Below, piece after piece: positions 1 through 9,205 of a stretch of 64,000 nucleotides of DNA. The translations under genes were made by a program, and so were the position numbers. Each line of letters opens with the position of its first letter. The stretch's first letter is position 1. This DNA comes from Catenulispora sp. MAP5-51 (GTDB taxonomy: Bacteria; Actinomycetota; Actinomycetes; Streptomycetales; Catenulisporaceae). Location: contig NZ_JBGCCH010000004.1 in the NCBI RefSeq assembly GCF_041261205.1, positions 124,001 to 188,000 on the forward strand. The letters are read 5' to 3'. The notes under the pieces were generated by a model that did not search any database, was not told where the DNA came from, and saw nothing but the letters and a program-made list of their open reading frames with translations.

Positions 1-260
1 CGGGCTGGGGGGCGTCCGTCGTATAGGGCGACCGTGATCTCTGCCGGGTCGATGCGGAGGTGGGCTCGGACGAGGTCGACTACTTCGAGTACATCGTCCG
101 GGGTGCCCCTATAGGTCCCGGGGAAGAACGTGGGTGTCGGCGTGAGGATCTCCGCCTGGAGTGCCTCGCGTCCGAACTGCTCGACGCACCAGGCCAGCAT
201 CTTCTCGATCCACTGGCGCTCCCGGTCGTCGACCGGCGGGTGCGCCCCGAACAGCGGCAT
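1..260 (-). CDS. conserved hypothetical protein, N-terminal part (runs off window)
   Basis: An open frame runs from an ATG at 260 to the window edge, giving about 86 residues that begin MPLFGAHPPVDDRERQW. The N-terminus is rich in Trp, Phe and acidic residues (WIEKMLAWCVEQF, then TPTFFPGTY). It resembles a family of short actinobacterial hypotheticals that share a PTP.FFP motif; I recall this family but cannot verify it, and no function is known to me. A TAGTGT hexamer lies 6 nt before the ATG, so the mRNA may be leaderless. It is divergent from the alpha/beta hydrolase at 358. The C-terminus is not visible. Confidence 0.6.
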   Translation of the reverse strand, partial: MPLFGAHPPVDDRERQWIEKMLAWCVEQFGREALQAEILTPTPTFFPGTYRGTPDDVLEVVDLVRAHLRIDPAEITVALYDGRPPA

Positions 261-266
261 GACCCG

Positions 267-272
267 ACACTA
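267..272 (-). promoter_or_regulatory. -10 element (TAGTGT), probable leaderless start for the partial gene ending at 1
   Basis: TAGTGT fits the actinobacterial TANNNT -10 consensus and sits exactly 6 nt before the ATG at 260, with no Shine-Dalgarno between. Transcription would start at or next to the start codon. Inferred from spacing only. Confidence 0.4.
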
Positions 273-357
273 TCCCGCCTCCGCCCGCGCCCTTGCGCGC
301 CGGAGGCGTTCGTTTCCGGCATGGCGGTGCGGGGTAGCCGCCCAACGGAGGAGAGCC

Positions 358-1326
358 ATGATCCGCACAGTCCGGACCCCGGACGGCCGCCGCCTGGCCG
401 TCTGTCAGCGCGGCGACCCCGACGGTGCACCGGTGATGCTGTTCCACGGCACGCCCGGCAGCCGGTTGGGGCCGGTGCCGCGTCCTATGACGCTGCACGC
501 CTGTGGCATCCGCCTCCTGACGTTCGACCGGCCCGGGTTCGGCGAGTCGGACCGGCAGGTAGGGCGGAGAGTCGCCTCGGTTGCGGCGGATGCGTGCACT
601 GTCGCGGATGCATTGGGCATCGATCGCTTCGCCGTTCTTGGGCGCTCGGGTGGCGGTCCGCATGCGCTGGCGTGTGCGGCGCTGTTGCCGGAGCGCGTGA
701 CGAGGGCGGCGGCGATGGTGGCCTTGGCGCCTCGCGATGGCATGGGCGATGCCTGGTTCGCCGGTATGACGCCCGGCAACATCGAGGCCTACACCCAGGC
801 CTTCACGAACCCCGAGGCGCTGCGTCAGGTGCTGGACGACCGCGCGGCGCGGATCCGTGCCGACCCGGCGAGTCTGCTGGCGAACATCGACGAGGGGCTG
901 GAGCCGACCGACCGTGCGGTGATCCGGCAGGCGAATATCCGCAAGGAGCTCGTCGCCGCTTATGCGGCGGCGGTTTCGCGTTCGGCGGATGGTTGGTATG
1001 ACGATGCGATCGCGTTGGCGGCGCCTTGGGGGTTCGATCCCGCTGATATCCGGGTGCCGGTGTACCTGTGGCACGGGGCGGAGGATCGGTTCTCGCCGGC
1101 GAGCCATACGACATGGCTGGGTGAGCGGATTCCGCGCGCGACGGTCGACCTGGAGCCGCGTGCGTCGCATTTCAGCGCCCTGTTGCGGATGCCCCAAGTG
1201 ATCGTGTGGTCGGGTGCACGGGTGTCGTGGGATGCGGCGGTCGGGCTTGGGGTACGGGGGAGAGCGGCTTCGGGGCAGCGTCGGGCGGGGCAGCCGGGTC
1301 GGTTCGTGGATTACCGGAGCTCTTAG
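358..1326 (+). CDS. alpha/beta-fold hydrolase
   Basis: A 322-residue hydrolase of the alpha/beta fold, cytoplasmic (no signal peptide). Visible motifs are the oxyanion segment HGTPGSR (30-36), the nucleophile elbow GRSGGG with Ser97, a probable acid Asp243 (HGAEDRF) and a probable His271 (ASHFSAL). The start at 358 is supported by a GGAGGAG ribosome site just upstream. The fold normally ends soon after the catalytic His, but here about 45 Gly/Arg/Ala-rich residues follow RMPQV, as if an original stop near 1210 was lost. The TAG stop overlaps the stop of fxsT head-on (shared TTAG). The substrate is unknown, and a functional link to the Fxs system is only positional. Confidence 0.8.
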   Translation: MIRTVRTPDGRRLAVCQRGDPDGAPVMLFHGTPGSRLGPVPRPMTLHACGIRLLTFDRPGFGESDRQVGRRVASVAADACTVADALGIDRFAVLGRSGGGPHALACAALLPERVTRAAAMVALAPRDGMGDAWFAGMTPGNIEAYTQAFTNPEALRQVLDDRAARIRADPASLLANIDEGLEPTDRAVIRQANIRKELVAAYAAAVSRSADGWYDDAIALAAPWGFDPADIRVPVYLWHGAEDRFSPASHTTWLGERIPRATVDLEPRASHFSALLRMPQVIVWSGARVSWDAAVGLGVRGRAASGQRRAGQPGRFVDYRSS

Positions 1327-4300
1327 TACGCCGTCGCCTCCAGGTCCCTACCGATCCGGGCGCCTGCGCGTACACGGGAGCACACTGGATGGCCTTCGCC
1401 TAGTTGTGCGGTGAGGCGGTCGAGGCAGCGTGCTGTGGTCACCTCTGCCTCCGCTCCGTGTCCCGACGCGCGCAGTGTGGATGCGTGGTTCGCCTCGGTG
1501 ATGAGTGTGTAGACGTGGCCGTCGCCGAGGCGGTCCCGTGAGCCCGCTAGTACGCGTTCCTCTAGAGAGAACGCTGCTGCGAGTTCGCCGTCGTCCGCTA
1601 AGCAGTTCGCGAGGTTGCCCGCTGCCGCCAGGGTGAAGGGGTGGGCGGCGCCGAGTGCGGCCTCGAAGCCGGTCAGGGTTCGCTCGGCGTGGGCTCGGGC
1701 GCGGGGGACGTTGCCGGATGCCCGCTCGTAGACCGCCAGGTTGTTCACTGCTACGAGCGTGTAGGGATGGTGTTCCCCTAGCTGCTCCTCATACGTCGCC
1801 AGACAGGTGGCGCTGATTGTGACGGCCTCCGCGTCCCGGTCTTGTGCGGCCAGGTCTGCGGCGCGGTTCAGGGCGCAGGCGCGCGTGTCGGGGTGAAGGG
1901 GGCCGAAGCGCTGGAGGTAGCGCTCGTAGGTGGCCTCGGTCAGGTCCTGTGCCTCGCTGAGGCGTCCGCATTTGCGGAGCGCTACCGCCAAGCTCTTGGC
2001 CGTCCTTAGCGTTTCCGCGAAGTCGTCCCCTAGCACGTCGCGATACGTGTCCAGCGTTGTGCGCAGTAGTTCGACGGCCTCCGTGAATCGCCCCGCGTCG
2101 ATCATGTCCCGGGCCAGAGACCCCGCGGAGCTCAGCGTGTACGGGTGGCCGGCGCCGAGTACCTCCCGGCGGCGTGCGAAGACCTCACGGTCCATCTCCA
2201 TGGCTTTGGAGAACTCGCCGACGAGCCGGTACGAGATGGCCAGGTTGTTCGCTGAGGACAGTGCCTGTGGGAAGTCCACACCGAAGTTCTCGGCGAACCG
2301 CGCGTATGTCTGTTCGTCCAGTGCCAGGGCCTCCTCGAACCGTCCCAGTCCGCGGAGAGCCGCCGCCAGGCCGCCGGCGGTCATCAGCGTGTGGCGATGA
2401 TCGTTGCCGAGTGCGGCGGCTTGAGCCCGGAGCACGTTTGTGTTGATCTCCCGTGCCTCCTCGAAGCGGCCCATCGACCAGAGCACGTTCGCGGTGTGGA
2501 AGCGCAGGGACAGCAGGTCCGGGTCCGTGTCCGGGGCTCTTCCGCGCGAGGCCCATACCGTGGCCAACTCCTGCGCGAACGCTAAGGCCGCACCGAGTTC
2601 CCCGCGCTTCCACAGATAGCGGACGCGGTCGATCAGCAGCTGGAGGGTCTCGCCCTCGGCGCACAGGCGGGCTCGGCTCGGTCCCAGGTGGGCCCAGATC
2701 TGGTCGTAGCGCGGCCAGTTCTCCGGGTCGTCGGTGTCTCCGGCGCGGGGACGGGCACCGACCAGCATCCGGTGCACCTCGTGGCAGGCCAGCTCCTGGT
2801 CCGCCTCGCTCATTTGGGCCCGGATCACCGACTGCACCAGGCGGTGCACTTGCAGCGTGTTGGAGGCGGCGTCCACGCGCGCCAGGGCGAAGCGCCCGAC
2901 CTCGCGGACCAGGCGGCCGATCATCATCCGGTCGCGCAGCGCCTCGTCGTAGGGGATCAGGGCCTGGATCATCTCGTCCGAGCGCAGCAGTGACATGGAC
3001 ACCGGTTCCGGTGCCAGGAACGAGCACAGCTGTAGTAGCCGGACGGCGGCTGGGGACCGGTCGCGCAGGGATTCGAAGGAGATCGTCCACGTCGTGGCCA
3101 CCGGCACCGGATAGTCCCCGGGCTGGTTCAGCGCCAGTACCGTCGATGCCTGCCGGTCCAGTTCCGCAAGGTACTCGCCGACCGGTGTCCCGGTTTCGGT
3201 GAGCCAGGCCGCCGCCTGCTCCACCGCCAGGGGCAGGTCGCCGAGGGCGACGGCCAGCGCACCGGCGTCTTCCACGGCCAGTCCCGGCACCCGCCGCCGC
3301 AGGTGCTCCACGCTCTCGGTGCGGGTGAAGACCTCTACCTCGACCGGCGCCGCCTCCTGCGCCCAAGCGGGGTGCCGCGATGTGATCAGGACGTGGCCGT
3401 GCCGGCTCTCCGGCAGGTAGGGGCGTACTGCGCTGGGCTCGTCGGCGTTGTCGTAGACCAGCAGCCAGCGGCGTACCGGGTCCCCGCGCCGGAGTGCCTC
3501 AAGGACAGCGGTCGCGGTCTCCGCGATGCCGCTGTCCGCGCGCAGGCCAAGGCCCAGTGGCCGCGCAAGGCGGGCGAGCTCTGCGGGGATCAGCTCCGGC
3601 TGGTCTGCGGAGAGCCACCAGACGAGGTCGTAGTCGCCTTTGAACCGGTGCGCGTACTCCAGGGCGACCTGGGTCTTGCCGACGCCTCCCAAGCCGTGCA
3701 GTGCCTGCGGCGGCGGGGAGCCCGCGGCGGAGCCATGGAGCAGCCGGTCGCGGACGCGTTCCAGGACTTGGTTGCGGCCGGTGAAGGTGGCGTTGCGGCC
3801 GCGCAGGTTCCAGACGCGCGGGTCGACGCCGGGGAAGCGCGGGCCGTGCGTGCGTGAGGAGGGAAGCGCATCGGGGGACCGTGCGCGCCACTGTGCATAG
3901 GCGTTCCGGTCCACGGCTCGTAGGAGCGTTTCCACGGCTTCCGGTTCGCTCAGTCGTGCCAAGTCGATCGTGGGGTTCGCTTGGTACTGCGCCGGTAGCC
4001 GGACGTCCGCGACGAGTACTGCGGTGATGGTTTGTGGCGCTGGTGCGCCCGCAGAGCGTAGGTATGAGTACGACGTTATAGCGAGAACCTGCCGGTCCCC
4101 TTCTGCTTCTGTAGCGTCTTCCACGCTGACGAGATCTGCGGGTACTTCTACCTGCGCCAGGATCTCCCGGACCCAGTCGGCCCACATCCGGTCCTCGGCG
4201 ACGTAGTGGATCAAAGGGCGGACCTTCGTCGTCTGCCGCCTGGTGAACCCCTCCAGGACTCGCTGCCGCCGGGTTTCCTCGATCGCGGGCAGGCCGGTGA

Positions 4301-5219
4301 CGCGACCCACGGTGATCTCGGCGGTGAGCCGTTCGAAGGCCGCCAGCAGCGAGGTCGGCAGGCCGGGCGTGTCGCCGAAGACGGCCAGGGTCTCCTCGTA
4401 GGCGTAGAAGGGCCTATAGGGGATCTCCACGGAGGCCCAGTACTGGGACCGGCGCTCGTCGTCCATATCGGTGGGGAAGCCGTCGAACCGGGACGTCACC
4501 AGTGCGCGTCCGGCGTCCGCCTTCGCCTTCTCCGCCTCGTCCACGCGCATCGGCACCGGCAGGATGCGTATAGGGCGGTCCAGACTGTGCTCCCGCACAC
4601 GCCGCGCCACGGCGAGCGCGCCGTCGATGTTCTGGTCGCTGAGCGCGAAGCAGTCCACGAGGACGTCGGGCAGCTGAAGCGTGCAGATGTCAGCGATGTC
4701 CGACAAGCCGGTGCGGCTGTCGATGAGGACATAGTCGTATGCGGCCTTCATGCCGTCGCGCATCGCCTGGAAGAACAGGCCGCCGCCCATCTCCTCGTAG
4801 AAGTCGTCCCAGCCGCGCGGCGCCATCGCCGAGGCGTAGTCGCGGTTCTGGCGCCCCGCCGGCAGGAAGTCCAGGGCGCCGCCGCCGGGGAACGGCCAGT
4901 CCACGGCCACCGTGTGCCGGGCCACCTCCGCCGCCTGCCGGTGCCAGTCCGTCGGTCGGTCCTCGCGGTGCTGGTGCACCTGCCAGGCGTAGTCGACGAT
5001 CAGGTCGATGACCCCGCCGGTTGACTGCAGCGCCGACGGCGGCAGGAACGGGTGGTAGAAGCGGTGCAGTCCCGGTGAGTCCAGGTCCCAGTCCACGGCC
5101 AGCACCCGTCGGCCGTTCGCGGCCAGGATCCATGCCACGTTCGCCAGCGCCATCGTGCGGCCGGTGCCGCCCTTGTAGGAGTAGAAGGTGATGACGGTGC
5201 CGTCCGGATCAGGGGACAT
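1323..5219 (-). CDS. fxsT: FxsT: P-loop/TIR-like/NB-ARC/TPR protein of the FxSxx-COOH system
   Basis: 1298 residues. Residues about 1-330 are a ParA/MinD-like ATPase (deviant Walker A KGGTGRT at 16-22). Residues about 340-460 look TIR-like. About 480-830 is an NB-ARC NTPase with [16 protein letters not shown] and LITSRH motifs. From about 850 to the end come kinesin-light-chain-type TPRs of roughly 42 residues. The family is the 'FxSxx-COOH system tetratricopeptide repeat protein'; its biochemical role is not established. The architecture resembles STAND/NLR signalling proteins, so a regulatory or sensing role is inferred. The ATG at 5219 has an AGGAGG-like site 8 nt upstream; an upstream in-frame ATG at 5300 lacks one. 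Its 5' end overlaps fxsC by 11 nt, implying translational coupling. Confidence 0.88.
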   Translation of the reverse strand: MSPDPDGTVITFYSYKGGTGRTMALANVAWILAANGRRVLAVDWDLDSPGLHRFYHPFLPPSALQSTGGVIDLIVDYAWQVHQHREDRPTDWHRQAAEVARHTVAVDWPFPGGGALDFLPAGRQNRDYASAMAPRGWDDFYEEMGGGLFFQAMRDGMKAAYDYVLIDSRTGLSDIADICTLQLPDVLVDCFALSDQNIDGALAVARRVREHSLDRPIRILPVPMRVDEAEKAKADAGRALVTSRFDGFPTDMDDERRSQYWASVEIPYRPFYAYEETLAVFGDTPGLPTSLLAAFERLTAEITVGRVTGLPAIEETRRQRVLEGFTRRQTTKVRPLIHYVAEDRMWADWVREILAQVEVPADLVSVEDATEAEGDRQVLAITSYSYLRSAGAPAPQTITAVLVADVRLPAQYQANPTIDLARLSEPEAVETLLRAVDRNAYAQWRARSPDALPSSRTHGPRFPGVDPRVWNLRGRNATFTGRNQVLERVRDRLLHGSAAGSPPPQALHGLGGVGKTQVALEYAHRFKGDYDLVWWLSADQPELIPAELARLARPLGLGLRADSGIAETATAVLEALRRGDPVRRWLLVYDNADEPSAVRPYLPESRHGHVLITSRHPAWAQEAAPVEVEVFTRTESVEHLRRRVPGLAVEDAGALAVALGDLPLAVEQAAAWLTETGTPVGEYLAELDRQASTVLALNQPGDYPVPVATTWTISFESLRDRSPAAVRLLQLCSFLAPEPVSMSLLRSDEMIQALIPYDEALRDRMMIGRLVREVGRFALARVDAASNTLQVHRLVQSVIRAQMSEADQELACHEVHRMLVGARPRAGDTDDPENWPRYDQIWAHLGPSRARLCAEGETLQLLIDRVRYLWKRGELGAALAFAQELATVWASRGRAPDTDPDLLSLRFHTANVLWSMGRFEEAREINTNVLRAQAAALGNDHRHTLMTAGGLAAALRGLGRFEEALALDEQTYARFAENFGVDFPQALSSANNLAISYRLVGEFSKAMEMDREVFARRREVLGAGHPYTLSSAGSLARDMIDAGRFTEAVELLRTTLDTYRDVLGDDFAETLRTAKSLAVALRKCGRLSEAQDLTEATYERYLQRFGPLHPDTRACALNRAADLAAQDRDAEAVTISATCLATYEEQLGEHHPYTLVAVNNLAVYERASGNVPRARAHAERTLTGFEAALGAAHPFTLAAAGNLANCLADDGELAAAFSLEERVLAGSRDRLGDGHVYTLITEANHASTLRASGHGAEAEVTTARCLDRLTAQLGEGHPVCSRVRAGARIGRDLEATAY

Positions 5220-6300
5220 CGGGCGCTCCTCCTGGCGGTCGCTCGGCGGGGGGAAGGGAGCGCAGACGGGGAGGCCGTGCGGAGCGGCCGTCCGGAGCAT
5301 AGGGCGTCAGGTGCCGTAAGAGTGCCGCCTTGGCGGCGGGGTGCACCTCTCGGAAGTAGAAGTCGTCGAAGTCCGCGGACGCGACCTGGTAGGGCCGAGT
5401 GACGAACCACTCCGCGAGCTTCACTTGTGCGACGCGGATATATGCGATCACTGCTTCGTCCGGCGAACCAGTCGAAGTGTCGGGGAGATCGGGGAGTGGT
5501 TCGACCATCGGAGTGCCCGAGGCCTCTGGAGCCTTCTGAGTGCCCGCCGGCAGTGCGAGCGGGCGCCGTCCCGGCAACGACAGGGGAGTGCGACCCCCAA
5601 CCCGGCGCACCAGGTCTCCGGCGGCGTCGAAGAGCCCTTCGGCGTTCTCGAAGCGGTTGCGTAAAGCCCTGAAGTCCACCGGGAGGGACGCTTGCGGAGC
5701 GCTGCTCAGAGCTACCCGTACTACCTCGCGCGCCAGCGCGTGGATCGCCAGCTGGTACTCGTCCTTGAAACGGGCCAGCCGGATGAGCTGCAGGAAGCCC
5801 AGGCGCGCGTAGGCCTCGCCAAGGGTGTGGTGGTCGAATTGCAGCGCCTGCGCGGCGGCCGGCAGGTCGGTGTCCGGCATCGGCAGCCACAACACCGGGA
5901 TGATCGCCTCGGGCCGGGTGCCGGAGGTCAGCTCGTGCGCGCTCTGCCGTGCCTGGAACAGGTACCACTCGCTGGCGCAGCTCAGAGATGTGAAGTAGCG
6001 CGGCGTGTAGAGCGGCACGAAGACCCGGCACGCCGCCAGCGCCTCCGATATCCGGCGCGGCCACTCCTGCCCGACCCGCAGTTCGCGGTCCATGAACCCG
6101 GGCCTGGCGTGCCGGGGGAGCGTGGTGAGTTCCGCGACCTCGAATGTCAGGTCGTCGAAGAAGCGCAATGTCCACCGGTCCGGGTCCTCTGCCGTACCGG
6201 ACTTGTCCTCCGGCGCGCGGTGGTGCCGGGCGTAGCTGAGGAAGAAGACGGGAGCCGACCCGTGGTCGGCGCCTAGCGGCACCCGACTCGAGACAGCCAT
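5209..6300 (-). CDS. fxsC: FxsC: TIR-like protein of the FxSxx-COOH system
   Basis: 363 residues. The N-terminal 200 residues have a TIR-like beginning, FFLSYARHH (19-27), then a conserved [17 protein letters not shown] strand and CASEWYLF. The C-terminal part ([20 protein letters not shown], then a [12 protein letters not shown] segment) matches my recollection of the FxsC-specific C-terminal domain. TIR domains act in protein association or NAD cleavage; which applies here is unknown. It lies 91 nt downstream of fxsB and overlaps fxsT by 11 nt. The ATG at 6300 has only a weak GGGGTAGG upstream. A pure TIR NADase effector is an alternative reading. Confidence 0.86.
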   Translation of the reverse strand: MAVSSRVPLGADHGSAPVFFLSYARHHRAPEDKSGTAEDPDRWTLRFFDDLTFEVAELTTLPRHARPGFMDRELRVGQEWPRRISEALAACRVFVPLYTPRYFTSLSCASEWYLFQARQSAHELTSGTRPEAIIPVLWLPMPDTDLPAAAQALQFDHHTLGEAYARLGFLQLIRLARFKDEYQLAIHALAREVVRVALSSAPQASLPVDFRALRNRFENAEGLFDAAGDLVRRVGGRTPLSLPGRRPLALPAGTQKAPEASGTPMVEPLPDLPDTSTGSPDEAVIAYIRVAQVKLAEWFVTRPYQVASADFDDFYFREVHPAAKAALLRHLTPYAPDGRSARPPRLRSLPPAERPPGGAPDVP

Positions 6301-6391
6301 CCGCCTACCCCGTGACCTTCACTCCTCTTCACACTGTGTCTCCAAAAGGATTGCGCGGCGTAATCGATGGCGTCAACGGTGCGCGGAGTAG

Positions 6392-8803
6392 TCAGACCTT
6401 GGATGTCCAACCTTCCACCGTGGTCCGCAGCGCCTCCACGAAGCGCAGACCGAGCGGGGTCAGGGAGCCGGAGTCGGCCAGGACTTGTGTGGCCCGCAGG
6501 GTGTGTCCGAACCAGAGTGCGAACTCCGTACCGGCGTGTGCACGTTCCTCGGGGTCGGTCGCGGTGAAGCGGCGGACGCGCCAGAAGTCGGTGACGCCGA
6601 CGTGCGCGTACGTTCCCTGCAGCAGTCCCTCCAGGGGGCGTGGGTCCTCCCGCCACGGCGCCTCGAACAGTCGGGTGTCGTGCGGATCGTGCAGGTCTGT
6701 CATGTCCAGCACCGCGCCGAGCTTCACGTGCTGGAACTCGTGGATCATCAGGAGCGCCAGCGCGGAGGCGGAGCGATCTGGCGTTGCGGGGCCCAACACG
6801 GGTAGTGCCGCACCGATCGCGCCATAAGCGCGGCGCGCTGTGGAGCTGACGGCTCGGCCGGACAGGGACGGTGCCAGCGGCACGATCGTCGACAGTCCTG
6901 CGGCGATGCCCGGCGCGTAGGAATGGTGGTCTCGCGCGAGCAGGTCCCACGCTGCGGGGATGGTGCGGGTCCAAGCTGCGGCGTCGGCTTCGGGCAACCG
7001 TTGCGCGACCTCCCAGTGATGGCAGCGGCGGAACGGGTCCGTGTCCTCCAAAACGATTCCGCCTGTGGAGAACGCAGGAAGGACCACGCGCCGGACGCCT
7101 TGCCATCCCGACGCATTGAGCACGTCGCAGTGGCCTTCGGAGATCCGCACCGTCAGGGACCGGCCCGCGTCGGCGCCGACCACCAGACGCCCCAGCGTGG
7201 GGAGGTACACGGCGCCCCGCCGTACTGGCACTTCCATCTCGGCGTCGACGCCGGCGTGGATGGCGATCGCGGCTGCCAGCGAGGCCAGGTGGGCGAAGTC
7301 TTCGGGCTCAGCTCGGCCGGACTGCGCGTCGTCGAGGCAGCGCAATGCCCAGACCGACGTATAGGGATGCCCGAGTACGTCGTGCAGGGCGTTCTTGTTT
7401 CCGGCATCGAGGGTCTTCAGCGTGGAGATCGCGGAGTCCACGAGTTCTTGGCGCGATCCGCTGTTGCCGTCCGCTGCGGCGAACACCTTGGCGAGCAACA
7501 GCATGCGGAGTGAGCGGTGGAAGCGGTTCAGGTGTGCGATCGCCTTAGCGTCGCCATATCCGTGCGCCAACTGATGCAGCACATCTGCGGGCAGCCCTAG
7601 AGTGCGCTGCGCCGGAACCCGCGCGACAGCCGGTGCCTGGGCTCGGGCCCGGATCCCCATGATCAGCTCCTTGAGGTCCTTGCAGTAGACACTCGGATGA
7701 TCAAACGAATCGGTCGAGGGAGCGGCGGAGGCCGCCTCGGCGGGAGCGCTATAGCGATGGGTCCGTAGGCCTCCCCCGCATACCGAGACCACAGGACAGC
7801 GTCGGCAGGTTTCGCACAGGTCAGCCAAACCGTGGCGCCGCGCCTCGAAGCCCGGATGCCCGGAGGCCTCGTCGAAGGAGTGCTCGGCGACAGTGAAGCC
7901 GGTGGCGGGAGCGCCGTCGTAAGCCGCCTTGAGAGAGTCGGTCTGCTCAAGCGTTCCGTCCGACTCCACGACCACCAGATCGACCGGGTCCAGGCCGAGC
8001 GACTCCGTCCCGCTCGGCAGCCCGCGGAAGGCGTCCAGGACCGAGGTGAAGGAGCGGATCGGGAAGGGGCGGTTCTCGGCGTTCCAGCGATCGAACACCG
8101 CGAGCATCCAGTCTGCGTATTCGGCGTGGTCGGGATTCGCCCTGAGCGGTGGATCGCTATGCGTGGCGTGGGGGAGGAGGAAGTCGGCTCGCGGGGGAGA
8201 GGCCTCGCGGACCGCCTTGTACACCGCCACCGGGTCGTTGCGTACGTCGATGGTGCATAGGACGCCCGCGTAGATGTCCGGGTAGTCGTCGCGTAGTAGC
8301 GAAACCGCGCGTAGAGCCTGCATATGGCTGGACGCTCCATTGGCGAAGCGCCGATGTCTGTCGGACGCTGTGCGATCGCCGTCCAGGGACACACCGACGC
8401 GTACGCGGTGGTCGCGGAACAGGTCGCAGTACTCGCGTGTGAGCCGGACCCCGTTGGTATGGACACGTAGGTCCACCGCACAGCCCGCGCTCTCGATGAC
8501 CTCACGCAGCGTCGCCACTATGGCGCGCATACGCGCCGGCCCCAGAAGCAGCGGCTCCCCGCCGTGCAGTACCAGGGCGACGGCAGGGAGGCGGTGCGCC
8601 GCGGCGTGTTCGGCGATCCGCTCTGCGGTCCGCCGTACCGTCTCCTCCGTCATGAAGCGCGGTTTATGACGCCATGAGCTGTCGGCGGCCTCGTAGACGT
8701 AACAATGATCACAAGCGAGATCGCACCGGCTCGCCACTTTCAGGACGAACTGCCGGAACGGCGGCGCCCCGTAGGAGGGGGCCACGGCCCCGCGCTCCGT
8801 CAT
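6392..8803 (-). CDS. fxsB: FxsB: radical SAM/SPASM peptide maturase fused to a HExxH domain
   Basis: 803 residues in two parts. The N-terminal half is a radical SAM enzyme with CxxxCxxC at Cys27, Cys31 and Cys34 to bind a [4Fe-4S] cluster, and a SPASM-type cysteine set at 330, 333, 336, 342 and 374 for auxiliary clusters. Characterised FxsB enzymes install a three-residue cyclophane on the Phe of FxSxx in FxsA. The C-terminal half (about 400-803) has HEFQH at 688-692, the HExxH modification domain found fused or next to FxsB proteins; related HExxH enzymes have been linked to 2-oxoglutarate-dependent peptide beta-hydroxylation. The ATG overlaps the fxsA stop as ATGA, so precursor and maturase are translationally coupled. 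Confidence 0.92.
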   Translation of the reverse strand: MTERGAVAPSYGAPPFRQFVLKVASRCDLACDHCYVYEAADSSWRHKPRFMTEETVRRTAERIAEHAAAHRLPAVALVLHGGEPLLLGPARMRAIVATLREVIESAGCAVDLRVHTNGVRLTREYCDLFRDHRVRVGVSLDGDRTASDRHRRFANGASSHMQALRAVSLLRDDYPDIYAGVLCTIDVRNDPVAVYKAVREASPPRADFLLPHATHSDPPLRANPDHAEYADWMLAVFDRWNAENRPFPIRSFTSVLDAFRGLPSGTESLGLDPVDLVVVESDGTLEQTDSLKAAYDGAPATGFTVAEHSFDEASGHPGFEARRHGLADLCETCRRCPVVSVCGGGLRTHRYSAPAEAASAAPSTDSFDHPSVYCKDLKELIMGIRARAQAPAVARVPAQRTLGLPADVLHQLAHGYGDAKAIAHLNRFHRSLRMLLLAKVFAAADGNSGSRQELVDSAISTLKTLDAGNKNALHDVLGHPYTSVWALRCLDDAQSGRAEPEDFAHLASLAAAIAIHAGVDAEMEVPVRRGAVYLPTLGRLVVGADAGRSLTVRISEGHCDVLNASGWQGVRRVVLPAFSTGGIVLEDTDPFRRCHHWEVAQRLPEADAAAWTRTIPAAWDLLARDHHSYAPGIAAGLSTIVPLAPSLSGRAVSSTARRAYGAIGAALPVLGPATPDRSASALALLMIHEFQHVKLGAVLDMTDLHDPHDTRLFEAPWREDPRPLEGLLQGTYAHVGVTDFWRVRRFTATDPEERAHAGTEFALWFGHTLRATQVLADSGSLTPLGLRFVEALRTTVEGWTSKV

Positions 8804-8997
8804 AAGGCCGAGTTGAACGACGCGGCCACCGGCACCGTCGCGGTGCCGCCGTCCCGGGGTGGGTTGACCCGCCGGTCAACGTCCTCCGACCGCACCTCGC
8901 CGGCCGATACCGAGCGTGAGACGTCGGTCAAGGACTCCTCGCTCAGGTCCACGAGACCGGAGGTGACACTTGTCGTCTTGCCGTGGCGGTGCTTCAT
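8800..8997 (-). CDS. fxsA: FxsA: FxSxx-COOH cyclophane RiPP precursor peptide
   Basis: 65 residues starting MKHRHGKTTSV. The middle holds a leader-like GLVDLSEESLTDVS segment, which resembles the conserved leader of the family, and the C-terminus is exactly F-N-S-A-L, the FxSxx-COOH signature. The precursor is expected to be cross-linked at its C-terminal Phe/Ser region by FxsB. The start at 8997 is preferred over an in-frame ATG at 9069 because GGGAG lies 8 nt before it. The last codon is TTA (Leu), forced to end in A by the ATGA overlap with fxsB. The roughly 150 nt upstream show no convincing -35/-10 pair; a terminator for the gene behind lies at 9145-9182. Confidence 0.88.
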   Translation of the reverse strand: MKHRHGKTTSVTSGLVDLSEESLTDVSRSVSAGEVRSEDVDRRVNPPRDGGTATVPVAASFNSAL

Positions 8998-9144
8998 CCG
9001 TGGCTCCCGATGGGGCGGTTCACACGTTGTCGCGCATGGCGATTCATTGCGCCTTCGTGCCGTCCGCATGCGAAGAGGTGCGGATAATCGCTCCCAGGGG
9101 GGATTCCTCTTTTCGTCGGGTTATGAGACATCGGAAAGGCAGAA

Positions 9145-9182
9145 AGGCCCCTGGCATGCGCGCGGGCGCATGCCAGGGGCCT
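9145..9182 (-). terminator. intrinsic terminator after the secreted repeat protein gene
   Basis: A perfect 17-bp stem (9145-9161 with 9166-9182) and a 4-nt GCGG loop start 23 nt downstream of the stop at 9206. On the minus strand it is followed by only a short T-rich stretch (TTCTGCCTTT), so it may act as a U-poor actinobacterial terminator. It insulates fxsA from read-through. Confidence 0.8.
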
Positions 9183-9205
9183 CGGGGAAGGGTCGTTCCG
9201 CCGGG

